A DNA stretch of 64,000 bases from Microglena sp. YARC (taxonomy: Eukaryota > Chlorophyta > Chlorophyceae > Chlamydomonadales > Chlamydomonadaceae), in NCBI GenBank assembly GCA_022414725.1, contig CM039464.1, positions 25,696,950 to 25,760,949 of the forward strand, given 5' to 3'. The notes beneath the pieces were generated by a model. It saw nothing but the letters and a program-made list of their open reading frames with translations, was not told the DNA's origin and did not search any database. Shown piece by piece: positions 1 to 12,204 of this stretch (position 1 is its first letter; every line of letters starts with the position of its first letter). Made by a program: the position numbers and the translations under genes.

Positions 1-68
<68 letters not shown>
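1..68. repeat. (AT)n microsatellite
   Basis: An almost uninterrupted AT dinucleotide run opens the window. About 110 bases of unremarkable sequence separate it from the minisatellite that follows. Confidence 0.95.
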
Positions 69-72
<4 letters not shown>

Positions 73-177
73 AGGTAGGCTCGTGGGCAACATGGCATGG
101 AACATCTATGTTACAGAATAGGATGGCAATGGATGAACCCTAAATTGAAGAGGATTGTAATAATCGATTACTTAAAA

Positions 178-1155
178 CTAGTGATGACATAGACCCCCAA
201 CAACCCATGACTGTAGTGATGACATAGACCCCCAATACCCCATGCATGTCACTAGTGATGACATAGACCCCCAACACCCCATTTCACTAGTGTTGACATA
301 AACCCCCAACACCCCATGACTGTAGTGATGACATAGATCCACAATACCCCATGTCACTAGTGATGACATAGACCCCCAAAACCCCATGTAACTAGTGATG
401 ACATAGCCTCTTTAGCGATTACAATGGTCTAGTGGTAGACCAGATTGCTAAGGAACGAAGAGTCGGGGGTTCGACTCCCCCTTCGGTCGCTCTTGACGTT
501 GCAGGTCGTCGTCAACCGCGATGGTAGCTTGTCCAGTTGAGGTAGGAGACCGCTCCCCACCCGCGTACGACGGGCTCCCTTAACACCACGCCCCACCAGG
601 CGTTATCATTACTTAGTGATGACATAAACCCCCAGCACCCCATGACACTAGTGATGACATAAACCCCCAACACCCTGGGACACTAGTGATGACATAAACC
701 CCCAACACCCCATGACTGTAGTGATGACGTAGACCCCCAACACCCCATGTCACTAGTGATGACATAAACCCCCAACACCCCATGACACTAGTGATGACAT
801 AAACCCCCAACACCCCATGACACTAGTGATGACATAAACCCCCAACACCCAATGTCACTAGTGATGTCACAAACTCCAACACCCCATGACACTAGTGATG
901 ACATAGACCCCCAACACCCCATGACACTAGTGATGACAGAAACCCCCAACACCCCATGCATGACACTAGTGATGACTTAGACCCCCAACACCCCATGACA
1001 CTAGTGAGGACATAGACCCCCAACACCCCATGACACTAGTGATGACATAGACCCCCAACACCCCATGTCACTAGTGATAACATAAACCCCCAACACCCCA
1101 TGACTCTAGTGACGACATAAACCCCCAGCACCCCATGACACTAGTGATGACACCC
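178..1155. repeat. 35-bp minisatellite, split by a SINE
   Basis: Roughly 20 copies of a 35-bp unit with core CACTAGTGATGACATA followed by ACCCCCAACACCCCATGA. Variants alternate ATAGACC and ATAAACC. Because 35 is not a multiple of three the frames rotate, and the open frames here are low-complexity artefacts. The array is interrupted at 406-613 by a SINE and resumes on the far side, so the array predates the insertion. Confidence 0.93.
406..613 (+). mobile_element. SINE-A copy 1, tRNA-derived
   Basis: A tRNA-like head occupies about 414-491. AGCGATT can pair with GGTCGCT, an A box lies near TGGTCTAGTGGT, and a perfect B box GGTTCGACTCC is present. The tRNA-unrelated body ends in a small hairpin (ACGCC/GGCGT) and the terminus TTATCATTAC. 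The 13-bp sequence TAGTGATGACATA flanks it at 393-405 and 614-626; this fits a target-site duplication, but it is also minisatellite sequence. The promoter boxes suggest polymerase III transcription. Mobilisation by a LINE is inferred. Confidence 0.88.
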
Positions 1156-2440
1156 GGCACTCCATGTGCAGCATGCCAGCACTCCATCTTCAGCAGCACA
1201 AAAAGGAACACAAATTAGTGTCGCTGATAGACAAATGCAAGGGCAGTGACAGTGGCAGACAGAGACAGAGGCAGTGATAGGGGTAGAGAAATAGACAGCA
1301 GTAGTGACAGTGACAGAGACAGAGACAGAGGCAGTAACACAGATACAGAGCAAGTGACAGAAGCTAGTCAACATAGACCTAAACCTAGGTGGAGTGCGTA
1401 AGAGGCAAAGGTAGAGACATATGTAATGACAGATCAGTGGCAGGGTCAGAGACGGAGATGTGAACATATACAGAAAGTTCGACAAAGGCAAGGGCAGTGA
1501 CAGAGACAAGGGAAGCGGCAGACAGAGACAGAGGCGGTAACAAAGGCAGAGACATAGAGAGAGGTTAGGGCAATGATATGGCAGACAGAGACAGAAGCAC
1601 TTATAGAGGTACAGAAATAGACAGCGGTAGTGACAGTGACATGGACACAGGCAGAGGAAGTAACACAGATACAGAGCAAGTGACAGAGGCTGAAATAGAC
1701 AGATAGGCAAAGACATATAAATATAAAGAGACAAAGGCAAAGACATAGACAAAGGTGCTGACAGAGTCAGATGCAGGGTCAAAGACGGACGCGTGAACAT
1801 ATACAGAAAAATGGACAAAGGCAAGGGCAGTGACAGAGACAAGGGAAGCGGCAGACAGAGACAGAGGCGGTAACAAAGGCTGAGACATAGACAGAGGTTA
1901 GGGCTATGACATGGCAGACAGAGACAGAAGCACTGATAGAGGTACAGAAATAGACAGCGGTAGTGACAGTGACATGGACACAGGCAGAGGAATTAACACA
2001 GATACAGAGCAACTGACAGAGGCTGACATAGACAGATAGGCAAAGACAAATAAATATTAAGAGGCAAAGGCAGAGACGAAGGAAAAGATGGACAGAGTTA
2101 ATGACAGAATCAGATGCAGGGTCAAAGACGGAGACGTGAACATATACAGAAAAATAGACAAAGGCAAGGGCAGTGACAGAGACAAGGGAAGTGGCAGACA
2201 GAGACATAGGCGGTAATAGTAGCTGAGACATAGACAGAGGGAGGGCACTGACATGGCAGACAGAGACAGAAGCAGAGATAGTGGTAGAGAAATAGACAGC
2301 TGCAGTGACTGTGATGTAGACAAAGGCAGTAACGCAGATACAGAGCAAGTGACAGAGGAAGAGACAAAGGCAAAGACATAGGCAAGGAATTAGAAAGAAA
2401 CAAGGACAAGGGTAGTGACAGCGTTGTATCACTTGCAAGT
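1156..2440. repeat. hexamer-rich (GACAGA-like) array with ~335-bp higher-order period
   Basis: Purine-rich low-complexity sequence built from GACAGA, GACAAA and GGCAGN hexamers. A longer segment starting near GTGAACATATACAGAAA recurs at about 1453, 1794 and 2136, so the array has been amplified in units of about 340 bp. The minus-strand open frames rich in Leu, Cys, Ser and Val are translations of this array, not genes. Confidence 0.85.
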
Positions 2441-3974
2441 AATTATCATGAAATAGCATGAGTACTTACTTAGACAGTTTCAGCACTGATCGTGTTCCAT
2501 TGTGCATCCAGATCAAGGAACATGTATTGATCTTGGCCATCAGCTGAGCCCTGAAAGCAGTAGCTCCTTCTCCAGAGCTAGGTGGCATTAACAAGACGCT
2601 CCATCTGCAGCAGCACAAAAAGGAACACGGTCAATTAGGTGTTGATGACAAGTGAAGTGCACTTATGTCCTTCACATGCAAGCAATTATCATGAATTAGC
2701 ATCAGTATTTAGGCAGTCTTCTCAGCAGAAGCAAAGCCTCTCACCCTGAAGCGGCGAGGCAGGCAGGTGTACGCAGGCAAGCAGTGAGGTTTCAAGCTGG
2801 CAGGCAGGTACGTAAGCGGGCAAGCATGCAGGCAGGCATGCAGGCTAGCATTTGTCAAACAGGGAAGCAGGGAGGCACCGTGTATGGACATCATGAGCAT
2901 TTGATCGTGTCGTTTGCATGATTGTTTACGCATCAGAAAACGATCGCAAGGAAATCAGGCAAGAAAAGATCACCAGCGAGATTCAGCCCTGCGACGTTCA
3001 AACCTTCGACATTCAAATCTGCGCACTAGCTACCTGCGACATTCGAACCCTCTCTTTCCATCAGCAACCCTCAATCGCAAAACTCAATCGCCTTGCTGGA
3101 AGCATGGCATTCGCCCAAGTAAAGCTGTGAACTGATCGACGCATTGAATATGGTCAAGCCGGTAGTATGGTTTAAAGACAGCGGCTTTGTGTGGGAGGAA
3201 AAAAAGTAGTGGCAATTGAGAAGCGAACGCTATGAAGAAGGAAGGGAGGTACGCGTGTAGGTTCGACCATACTAGGAGTGAAACTGCAGTGGCTGCGGAA
3301 GCACGGCCAAACTAGTTATATGGTTGAAAGACAGCGACTTTGTGCGGGAGCAGAGCAGTAGTCGCAATAGAGAAGAGAACGCTAGAAACAAGGAAGAGAG
3401 GAGCGCGTTTGGTTCGACCAAGCCAGGCAGTACGGCAGTACGCGAGCGCACCTTCGAAAATCTCAGTTGACAGCTAGGACGCAGGAGGGTTGGGGGGGGG
3501 GGGGGCACGGTAATCCTATCATCCGATGAAGCCCTAAGTTCCTCCCGTGTCTCTCTCCTCCGTCTCTCCGTCTCTGTCTGTCTCTCCGTGCCTCCGTCGA
3601 GGCGTCTAAACGATACCGGGCACCTCCACTCCAAAACATTTGGGTCATAGCATGACAAGAGTTATCAGCATCGCAACAGTCAATATCCTTCGCAAAAGTT
3701 GTTCAATGTTTTGTAGCTTTATTTGGCTACTAGTAGCTCCTTTCTCAACTTTTGAACCCCCCTACCGGTGACTGATAAAGCGTTCTTCCGTGTCGCTTGC
3801 TTGCTGTTCCTCTTGGGACGGCCAATGCTCAGAATAATTATTATCTAACCACATGCACAGTCTTGGCTCAAATCATTGAGGCATAGGGAAGTTATAACCC
3901 AAGATTGTGTCCTAGAACCTGCCACAGTAATCCTGTCATCCGACAGGGTCAAAATATTTCCAAAATATTTCTCT
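2441..3974. other. intergenic, mostly unique with local duplications
   Basis: No supportable gene. Segments near 2441-2460 and 2680-2710 repeat each other (TAATTATCATGAA and flanks), and AGCAGCACAAAAAGGAACAC at 1190 recurs at 2610. A GCAGGCAGG/GCAAGC stretch lies at 2757-2860. Two diverged ~110-bp copies starting AGACAGCG(G/A)CTTTGTG lie at about 3175 and 3330. A poly-G tract lies at 3491-3504 and a CT-rich run at 3543-3600. Confidence 0.6.
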
Positions 3975-6150
3975 TCTCTTTGGTAGGTCGTTAGATATTA
4001 TTTATTCTGAGCTAAATCCAAGAGAACTAGAGTGTAGAACAGGTTAGGACTTTGGAGAAAGATTACGACTGCATCAGTCGCAGGGATTACCCTGTGTTAC
4101 ACCCAGAGCAAGTAACAAGGCATGCCTTGACTTATAACTCAACTAACACTGCCTCCATGGATCGTACCAAGACTTTGGAAGTCGTTTTATATAATTTAAT
4201 ATGACTTACATCCAACAAGAAAAGAGTATAGAACAAGTTTGGAGAAAGGTTACGACTGCGTCGGTCGACAAGATTACCCTGTGTTACACCCAGAGCAAGT
4301 AACAAGGAACGATCTTGACTTAAAACTTAACTAAACCTGCCTCCGTGGTTCGTCCCAAGACTTGGTAAGTCGTTAGGTTTTATTTAATCTGAGCTACAGC
4401 CAAGAGGGAAAGAGTAGAGATAAAGTCTGGTGGAAGATTACGACTGCGTTGGTCTACGGGATTACCCGTTGTTACACCCAGAGCAAGTAACAAGGCATGT
4501 TCTTGGCTTATAACTCCACCCCGCCTCCATGGTTCGTCCCAAGACTTTGGAAGACGTTTGTTATTATTCAATCTGACTTACAGCAAACAGGATAAGAGTG
4601 GAGAACAAGTTTGGATAAAGGTTACGACTGCGATGGTCAACGGGATTATCCTGTGTTCCACCCAGAGCAAGTAACAAGGCATGTTCTTGGTTTATTACTT
4701 AACCCTGCCTCCATGGTTCGTACCAAGACTTTAGAAGTCGTTTTATATAATTTAATATGACTTACATCCAACAAGAAACGAGTATAGAACAAGTTTGGAG
4801 AAAGGTTACCACTGCGTCTGTCGACAAGATTACCCTGTGTTACACCCACAGCAAGTAACAAGGAACGATCTTGACTTATAACTTAACTAAACCTGCCTCC
4901 GTGGTTCGTCCTAAGACTTGGTAAGTCGTTAGGTTTTATTTAATCTGAGCTACAGCCAAGAGGGAAAGAGTAGAGATAAAGTCTGGTGAAAGGTTACGAC
5001 TGCGTTGGTCTACGGGATTACCCGTTGTTACACCCAGAGCAAGTAACAAGGCATGTTCTTGGCTTATAACTCCATCCCGCCTCCATGGTTCGTCCCAAGA
5101 CTTTGGAAGACGTTTGTTATTATTTAATCTGACTTACGGCAAAAAGGATAATAGTGGAGAACAAGTTCGGAGAAAGGTTACGACTGCGATGGTCGACGGG
5201 ATTTTCCTGTGTTCCACCCAGAGCAAGTAACAAGGCATGTTCTTGGTGTTTTACTTAACCCTGCCTCCATGGTTCGTACCAAGACTTTGGAAGTCGTTAT
5301 ATATAATTTAATATGATTTACATCCAACAAGAAACGAGTATAGAACAAGTTTGGAGAAAGGTTACCACTGCGTCTGTCGACAAGATTACCATGTGTTACA
5401 CCAGAGCAAGTAACAAGGCACGATCTTGACTTATAACTCCACCCTGACTTCATGGTTCGACCCAAGACTTGGTAATTCGTTAGGTTTTATTTAATCTCAG
5501 CCACAGCCAAGAGTAAAAGAGTAGAGATAAATTTTGGAGAAAGGTTACGACTGCGTCGGTCGACAAGATTACCCTATGTTACACCCAGAGCAAGTAACAA
5601 GGCACGATCTTGAATTATAACTTAACTTACCCTGCCTCCGTGGTTCGTCCCAAGACTTGGTAAGTCGTTAGGTTTTATTTAATCTGAGCTACAGGCAAGA
5701 GGGAAAGAGTAGAGATAAAGTCTGGTGAAAGGTTACGACTGTGTTGGTCTACGGGATTACCTGTTGTTACACCCAGAGCAAGTAACAAGGCATGTTCTTA
5801 GCTTATAACTCCACCCTGCCTCCATTGTTCGTCCCAAGACTTTGGAAGTCGTTTGTTACTATTTAATCTGACTTACAGCCAACAAGAAAAGAGTGGAGAA
5901 CAAGTTTGGATAAAGGTTACGACTGCGATGGTCAACGGGATTATCCTGTGTTCCACCCATAGCAAGTAACAACGCATGTTCTTGGTTTATTACTTAACCC
6001 TGCCTCCATGGTTGGGCTCAATACTTGGTAAATTGTTAGGTATTATTTAATCTGAGCCACAGCCAAGAGTCAAAGAGTATTTGACAAGTTTGGATAAAGG
6101 TTATGACTGCTTTGGTCAACGGGATTACCTTGTGTTTCACCCGGATACGT
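3975..6150. repeat. ~185-bp satellite, 12 monomers, ABC higher-order pattern
   Basis: The landmark TTACGACTGC (or a one-base variant) occurs at 4063, 4250, 4438, 4622, 4806, 4994, 5178, 5362, 5545, 5733, 5917 and 6101, a spacing of 183-188 bp. Monomers fall into types by the sequence after the landmark: GTCGGTCGACAAG (A), GTTGGTCTACGGG (B) and GATGGTCAACGGG (C). From the second monomer the order is A B C A B C A A B C, a trimeric higher-order unit of about 556 bp. Monomer length is nucleosomal, as in many centromeric or heterochromatic satellites; that role is inference. Confidence 0.93.
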
Positions 6151-7154
6151 ATCAGTTCAAATAAAAGGAGAGGTATGAATCGTACTCGGATCAGTAACAT
6201 AGATAGAAGTCCAGTTCGGGGGGAATACAATTTCTCCTAGAATCCGGGTATGATTCAGAGGTAAAAATTCTACTACAATCCAGGTATATTTCTGGGGTAG
6301 GTATTGTACAATGGGATAAAGGGGGTAGTATAATGGTGTACGGGCGAATTCCAAATGAAGGGTATCGTACTTTGGTCCTGGGGTATAGTAAATCGATCGC
6401 AAAACGTCTGGATCGACATTCCTAAAAAAGTACGAGGGGGGTAGTATTTTTTCAATATACGATGGGTGCAACAAAAGTACTAGCTAGTAGAATCGAATTT
6501 AATTCATAGTGAACCGTGCATGTAGGTACAAATCATACCACGCTGTGCTACACCATGACGGCTGGGGAGTGAGGAAGGGTGTGGGCTATGGGAGCAAAGC
6601 CCGGGCCAGGAAAATCTGGGGCGGGAGTGGGAGGAAAGGTTGACAGGTCTGGGGGTGGACGTGGGGTACAGGGGCGAGAGGATGGGAATATGGGATTGGA
6701 GTGGGGGGGTGAAGAAGTGGGTAGAAGTGGGAAGGGAAGTGTCGAGAGGTCCGAACTCGGACGTGGACGTGATTGAGTTCAATGCGGCCTAACCCCTGTG
6801 CGATTGGGAGTGCATGTTAAGCATTGAACATGGTGTGTGGGTGTGGGTGGGATACCTGGTGGAGGCGGAAGGGGAGACAGGCGAACGCCGGGATTGTGAA
6901 TTGAGCGGGATTGGGAGCTGATCTGGAAGGAGATTTTAACGGGAAGGAGAATTGTCGGAAGCGGCAGCAAGCAGGCAGAGTGAGGCGAAAATTCGTCGTG
7001 ATCAGCAGCAAGCAAGCAGAGGCAGGCGAAGGGAAGACAGGCTAACGTCGGTATTGAGAATTGATCGGGATTGAGAATTGACCGGGATTGAGAATTGATC
7101 GGGATTGAGATCGGCGACCAGGTGCAGGTGACTCCATGGTTTACAGCACGATGG
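6151..7154. other. intergenic, no supportable gene
   Basis: Mixed unique sequence with a G-rich stretch at 6560-6780 and a short array of TTGAGAATTGATCGGGA at 7050-7110. Open frames on both strands lack recognisable domains or convincing codon structure. Confidence 0.5.
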
Positions 7155-7720
7155 TCGCAAGTGCGTGAGATGGATTTGTATTCGTTCCCCATGGAGTTGT
7201 TCATTGTCCAAGATGCAAGGCTGGAAACATGAACATTACGAGAATTATGAGTACCTTAGTTAATTGGCGTGGCTTAATTTCCAACCTGGCCCACACCACG
7301 CACGTCCCTGCGGCTGAGTTGTGGGTGAAGTCCGTGCTAATAATAGCTCAAGTGCCCCAGGGGAATGTTTCGTCCATTGTGATGCTTGCATGTTTCGCCT
7401 CGATTTTTTGACGACAATTCCATTCCCAAACCTATGTATGCGCACATGATTGGATGGTACGAATTTGAAATGATAACAAATGTTACCCAACAATTGTCGC
7501 TTTTGGCCCAAAAAGCACAAACCTTAGCTCCTATTCTTGAATTGCGATGCTCATATGTGGTCTCTTGAGAATATCTCCGGTCTCAATAAGTCTTAAAATT
7601 GGTATATCTTATATAATGTTTTGTTTTTTTGTGATTTGAAGTGAAACCTGAAAAGTAGGTTGTGACACACGGACGGACGGACACACAGTTTTGACAGGCT
7701 AATCCCTCAATCAAAAATAA
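7155..7720. repeat. dispersed repeat DR1, copy 1
   Basis: About 560 bp closely matching 12205-12780 in the same orientation. Shared landmarks include GGGGAATGTTTCGTCCATTG, TTTTTTGACGACAATTCC, GCACATGATTGGATGGTACG and the terminal GACAGGCTAATCCCTCAATC. No coding capacity is shared over the whole length, so a non-coding transposon fragment is likely; the class is unknown. Confidence 0.85.
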
Positions 7721-8930
7721 AGGGCGCCTGGAGGCGCGTCCCGAATGAAAATGTTTTAAATAATTTGTATTTAATTAAAATTTTAATTGTATAATTTTAT
7801 TATTGTATAATTGTTTAATTAAATAAATAAATTGTATTAATTGATGAATAATAAGATTAAAATGAATTAATAGAATTATGTTAAATTGTTTGATTAATTA
7901 TAAGTTATTAATTAATTGATCAATTAATTAAATTATATTTAATTAATTATCAATTAAATTTAATTGTATGAATTAGTTAATTAATTAATTAATTAATTAA
8001 TTAATTAAAATTGATTTAATTAATTTGATAGAATCAAAATTGTGTTGTATTGACTTGAATTGAATGCATTTAATTGATTTGAATTGTATTCATTTGAATT
8101 CAATATATTTGGATTTAGTTGAATTGAATCGATGGATGTAGCTTCATTTACTACGAAAATTGACATTTTGTAGGGTTGTTAAATTTGAAGGAGTATTAAA
8201 CGTGCATGGACTGTCATGTAGATGGACTTTATTTGCAAGCAGTTGATGCACAGGAAATGTAACCAATTAGAGGCATAGTTGAATTTGTTCGGTCAGCCGC
8301 ATACAAGCTTGATGTGGCTTCATTCCCCACATTTATGGCAATTCATTCGGGACCCCCAGGACACAAGCCGCTTGTTGCCTAATACAACATCGTATTACGA
8401 TTTCGCAATGTGATTTGCGGTCGGACACGTGTTTTGCCAATGAGGTTGTAGAGTCGGCTGGGCGTGTTCCTGGCATGCGTAGGATTGAACACATAGTCTA
8501 GACAGCCTGGACACGTGGCATCTGAATTATGGTCAACCGCTGGCATTCAAACCACTAAGCAACTAAACCCTGAACACATTAGAAGTCACGGGCAGGACAT
8601 GGGGCAAATAGTCAAGAAATAGTTGATATGCAGAATGCGAGAAAGTGAGAGGAGGGAGGCTGGGAGTTTCAAAAGTAGTGGAGTAAGTAGGTCCTCATAG
8701 CAGAATAAGCTACACAACATTTGAAAACTTTTGAGAAGGATCATGACCGCTGCTTATATATGCTTATATCTCTAGTCATGCGCACTCCAACTACGAGCCA
8801 ACTGTTTGGGTGCAGAGTTTGCTGGGATTAGCAGCACAGATGGAGAGAGACAAACTAATGTACAATGAGACACGTGGAACCTAGGGGGGTCACCAGAGGC
8901 CTAAAGCATACATACTACATATATAATATA
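7721..8930. other. AT-rich low-complexity sequence then intergenic
   Basis: 7740-8110 is built from TTAATTAATT and AATTGAATT motifs, with a pure (TTAA)n-like stretch near 7976-8010. From 8120 to 8930 the sequence is unique-looking with no supportable gene. Confidence 0.6.
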
Positions 8931-9440
8931 TATAAACCATGACATGCCATGCTATGGTGCACCATGCCATGCCATACCAATATACTATGCAGGTAGGTAC
9001 AAACCATACCATGCTATGCTACACCATGCCATAGCACACCATTAGGACATTGTATCATGCATGCTGGAATACACCATACCATGCCATGCTATACTACACC
9101 ATGCCATAGCACACCCTACTACCATGCTAACATGCATGTAGGTTTAAACCATACCATGCCATGCTACACCATGCCATACCACACCAATATACCTTTGTAT
9201 CATGCATGTTGGTATAAACCATAACATGCCATGCTATGCTGCACCATGAGAGACCATACCAATATACCATGCTATGCCACACCATGTTATACGACAACAT
9301 ACTACCAAGTTACCATGCATGCAGGTATAAACCATAACATGCCATGCTACGCTGCACCATGTCATACCATATCAATATACCATGCATGTAGGTACAAATC
9401 ATACCATGCTATGCTACCCCATACCATATGACACCATTAC
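8931..9440. repeat. CCATGCCATGCTA-type short tandem repeat
   Basis: Imperfect 5-bp-based repeat (CCATG, CCATA, CTACA) in blocks separated by ATGCATGTAGGTAYAAACC-like sequence, the blocks recurring about every 130 bp. It passes directly into the G/T-rich array on its right. Confidence 0.85.
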
Positions 9441-11590
9441 GTGTGGTGTGATGTGGTGCGTTGTGGTGTGTTTTGGTGTGCTTTGGTGTGATTTGGTGTG
9501 TTTTGGTGCGTTGTGTTGTGTTGTGGTGAGTTGTGGTGTGGTGTGGTGATTTGTGTTGTGTGTTGTGTTGTGGCATGTCGTGTCGTGTCGTGTCATGTCG
9601 TGTGGTGTGGTGAGATGAGGTGTGGTGTGGTGTAGAGTGATGAGGTGTGGTGTGGTGTGGTGTGGTGTGGTGTGGTGTGGTGCGTTGTGGTGCGTTGTGG
9701 TGAGGTGTGTTGTGTTTTGTCGTGGTGCGTTGTGGTTTGTTTTGGTGTGTTGTGTTTTGTTGTGTTGTGTTGTGGTTCGTTTTGTTGTGGTGCGTGTGGT
9801 GCGTGTGGTGCGTTGTGGTGCGTTATTTTGTGTTGTGTGTGCTATGTTGTATCATGTCATTTTGTGTCGTGTCATTTTGTGTCAATTTGTAATTTGTGTC
9901 CTTTTGTGTCAATTTGTATCATATTGTGTAGTGTTGTGTTGTGTTGTGTTGTGGTGTAGTGTGTTACGTTGTGGTTTGTTTTCATGTGTTGTGGTGTGTT
10001 GTGTTGTGTTGTGTTTTGGCGTGAAATATCATGTCATGTTGTTTTGTGTTGATGTGTGTCATTTTGTGTCGTGGTGTGGTGTGGTGAGGTGTGGTGAGGT
10101 ATGGTGCAGTGTGGTGTGGTGTGGTGTGGTGTGTGGTGAGGTGTGTTGTGTTGTGTTGTGTTGTGTTGTGTTGTGTGGTAAGGTGTGGTGTGGTGTGGTG
10201 AGGTGAGGCGTGGTGTGGTGTGGTTTGAGGTGGTGTGGTGTGGTGTGGCGTATCATGTCGTGTTGTTTTGTGTCGATTTGTGTCGTTTTATGTCGTGGTA
10301 AGGTATGGTGTGGTGTGGTGTGGTGTGAGGTGTGGTGTAATGTGTGGTGAGGTGTGGTGTGGTGTGGTGAGGCGTGGTGTGGTGTGGTGTGGCGCTGTGT
10401 GGTGTGGTGTGGTGTGGTGTTGTGTGGTGCGGTCTGGTGTGGTGTGGTGTGGTGAGGCGTGGTGTGGCGTGGTGTAGGCTGTGTGGTGTGGTGTGTTGTG
10501 GTGTGGTGTGTTGTGGTGTGGTGTGGTGTGGTAAGGTGTGATGTGGTAAGGTTTGGTGTGGTGCGTTGTGTTGTGTTGTGTTGTGTTTGTGTTGTGTTGT
10601 GTTGTGGTTTGGTGTGGTGTGGTATGGTGTTGCGTGGCGTATCATGTCGTGTTGTTTAGTGTCGATTTGTGTCGTTGTGTGTCGTGGTATGGTATGTTGT
10701 GGTGCGGTGCGGTGTGGTGTGGTGTGGTGTAGTGTGTGGTGTGGTGTGGTGTGGTGTGGTGTGGTGTGTGGTGTGGTGTGGCGTGGTGTGGTGTGTGGTG
10801 TGTGGTGTGTGGTGTGGTGTGGTGTAGTGCGGTGCGGTGTGGTGTGGTGTGGTGTAGTGTGTGGTGTGGTGTGGTGTGGCGTGGTGTGGTGTGGTGTGGT
10901 GTGGTGTGTGGTGTGGCGTGGTGTGGTGTGGTGTGTGGTGCGTGGTGTGGTGTGGCGTAGTGAGGTGTGGTGTGGTGTGGTGAGGTGTGGTGTGGTGTGG
11001 TGTGGTGTGAGGTGTGGTGTGGTGTGATGTTTGGTGTGGTGTGGTGAGGTGTGGTGTGGTGCTGTGAGGTGTAGTGCGGTTTGGTGTGGTGTGGTGTGGT
11101 GTGGTGTGGTGTGGTGTGGTGTGGTGTGGTGTGGTGTGGTGTGGTGAGGCGTGGTGTGGCATGGTGTAAGCTGTGTGTTGTGTTGTGGTGTGGTGTGGTA
11201 AGGTGTGATGTGGTAAGGTTTTGGGTGGTAAGGTGTGGTGTGGTGTGGTGTGGTGTGGTATAGTGTGGTGTGGTGTGGTGAGGCGTGGTGTGGTGTGGTG
11301 TGATGTGGTGTGGTATGGTGTGGCATGCTGTATCATATCGTGTTGTTTTGTGTCGATTTGTGTTGTTTTGTGTCGTGGCATGGTATGGTGTGGTGCGGTG
11401 TGGTGTGGTGTAGTGTGTGGTGTGGCGTGGTGTGGTGTGGTGTGGTGTGGTGTGGTGTGGTGTGGTGTGTGTGGTGTGGTGTGGTGTGGTGTGGTGTGGT
11501 GTGGTGCGGTGCGGTGTGGTAAGGTGTGGTGTGGTGTAGTGTGGTGAGGTGTGGTGTGCTGTGCAAGGTGTGGTGTGTCGTGAGTGGTCT
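9441..11590. repeat. 2.1-kb (TGTGG)n pentanucleotide array
   Basis: The plus strand is almost pure G and T with TGTGG/GTGGT as the main unit and scattered GAGGT, GCGTG and TGTTG variants. An interruption starting near ATCATGTCGTGTTGTTTTG recurs at about 10029, 10251, 10640 and 11330, so the array has a coarse higher-order structure. Long open frames on both strands (His-Thr-Pro-rich on the minus, Val-Trp-Cys-Gly-rich on the plus) follow from this composition and are not genes. Confidence 0.95.
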
Positions 11591-12204
11591 CAGCTGCATG
11601 CGAAGCAGGGTACCCCATTATGCTTGATTCTGGCTCGCACCTTGCGATCTGTCTTTCGTTCCATTAAGACCGCCAATTACGATGGATTGCTGGACGAGTG
11701 GATATTGGTGCCAATGGATTCTGGGGGGTTATTGAGGTCGTGGCCTTGCCATTTAGAAAACTCGTGGCCTAGCCATTGAGAACATTCGAGGAATACAAAG
11801 GTCTGCATGGCAGAAAGGAGCAGGTGGAACAAATCTGGCGGGTTGCAGCGACAGATCGGAAAGCGAAGTGGTAGAACCAAAATTGTCTGAATGGGTCTGA
11901 AATTATCAGCGAAAATGATTCTCCCGACAAACATGCGCACCTATCTCGCCTCGGATTGAAAGGGCGAGGAGGGAGAAAGAGCATTGGACGAATCCCTGGC
12001 GAAGAGGGACGACGCCACCACCAGACCAAGCCGCCCCCACCCGACCAGCCAAGAGAAGGATATCCCAGGGAACTGGTTTGAAGCCGACCGCAGCCGGCTG
12101 GGACACGTGCGGCCACGTGTACCTAGCACCAACCTGGGATCTGCCCATGCGAACATTTGCACCTCCATAGTTTGCAACACGAAGGTCGGCAGTGATTAAT
12201 TACA
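11591..12204. other. intergenic, no supportable gene
   Basis: Non-repetitive sequence of balanced composition with open frames of 76-115 codons on both strands but no recognised domain. A short direct repeat (CGTGGCCTTGCCATT / CGTGGCCTAGCCATT) lies at 11739-11780. Confidence 0.45.

Noticed and set aside
414..491. Functional tRNA gene
   Set aside because: The head has A and B boxes but a weak anticodon arm, is joined to a conserved non-tRNA body and is flanked by a target duplication; it is a SINE head.
1141..2459. Cys/Leu-rich minus-strand frames up to 233 codons
   Set aside because: Translations of the GACAGA-type array; composition follows the hexamer.
9622..11618. Long open frames on both strands up to 357 codons
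   Set aside because: Pure consequence of a G/T-only pentanucleotide array; His-Thr-Pro and Val-Trp-Cys-Gly translations have no domain and no start context.
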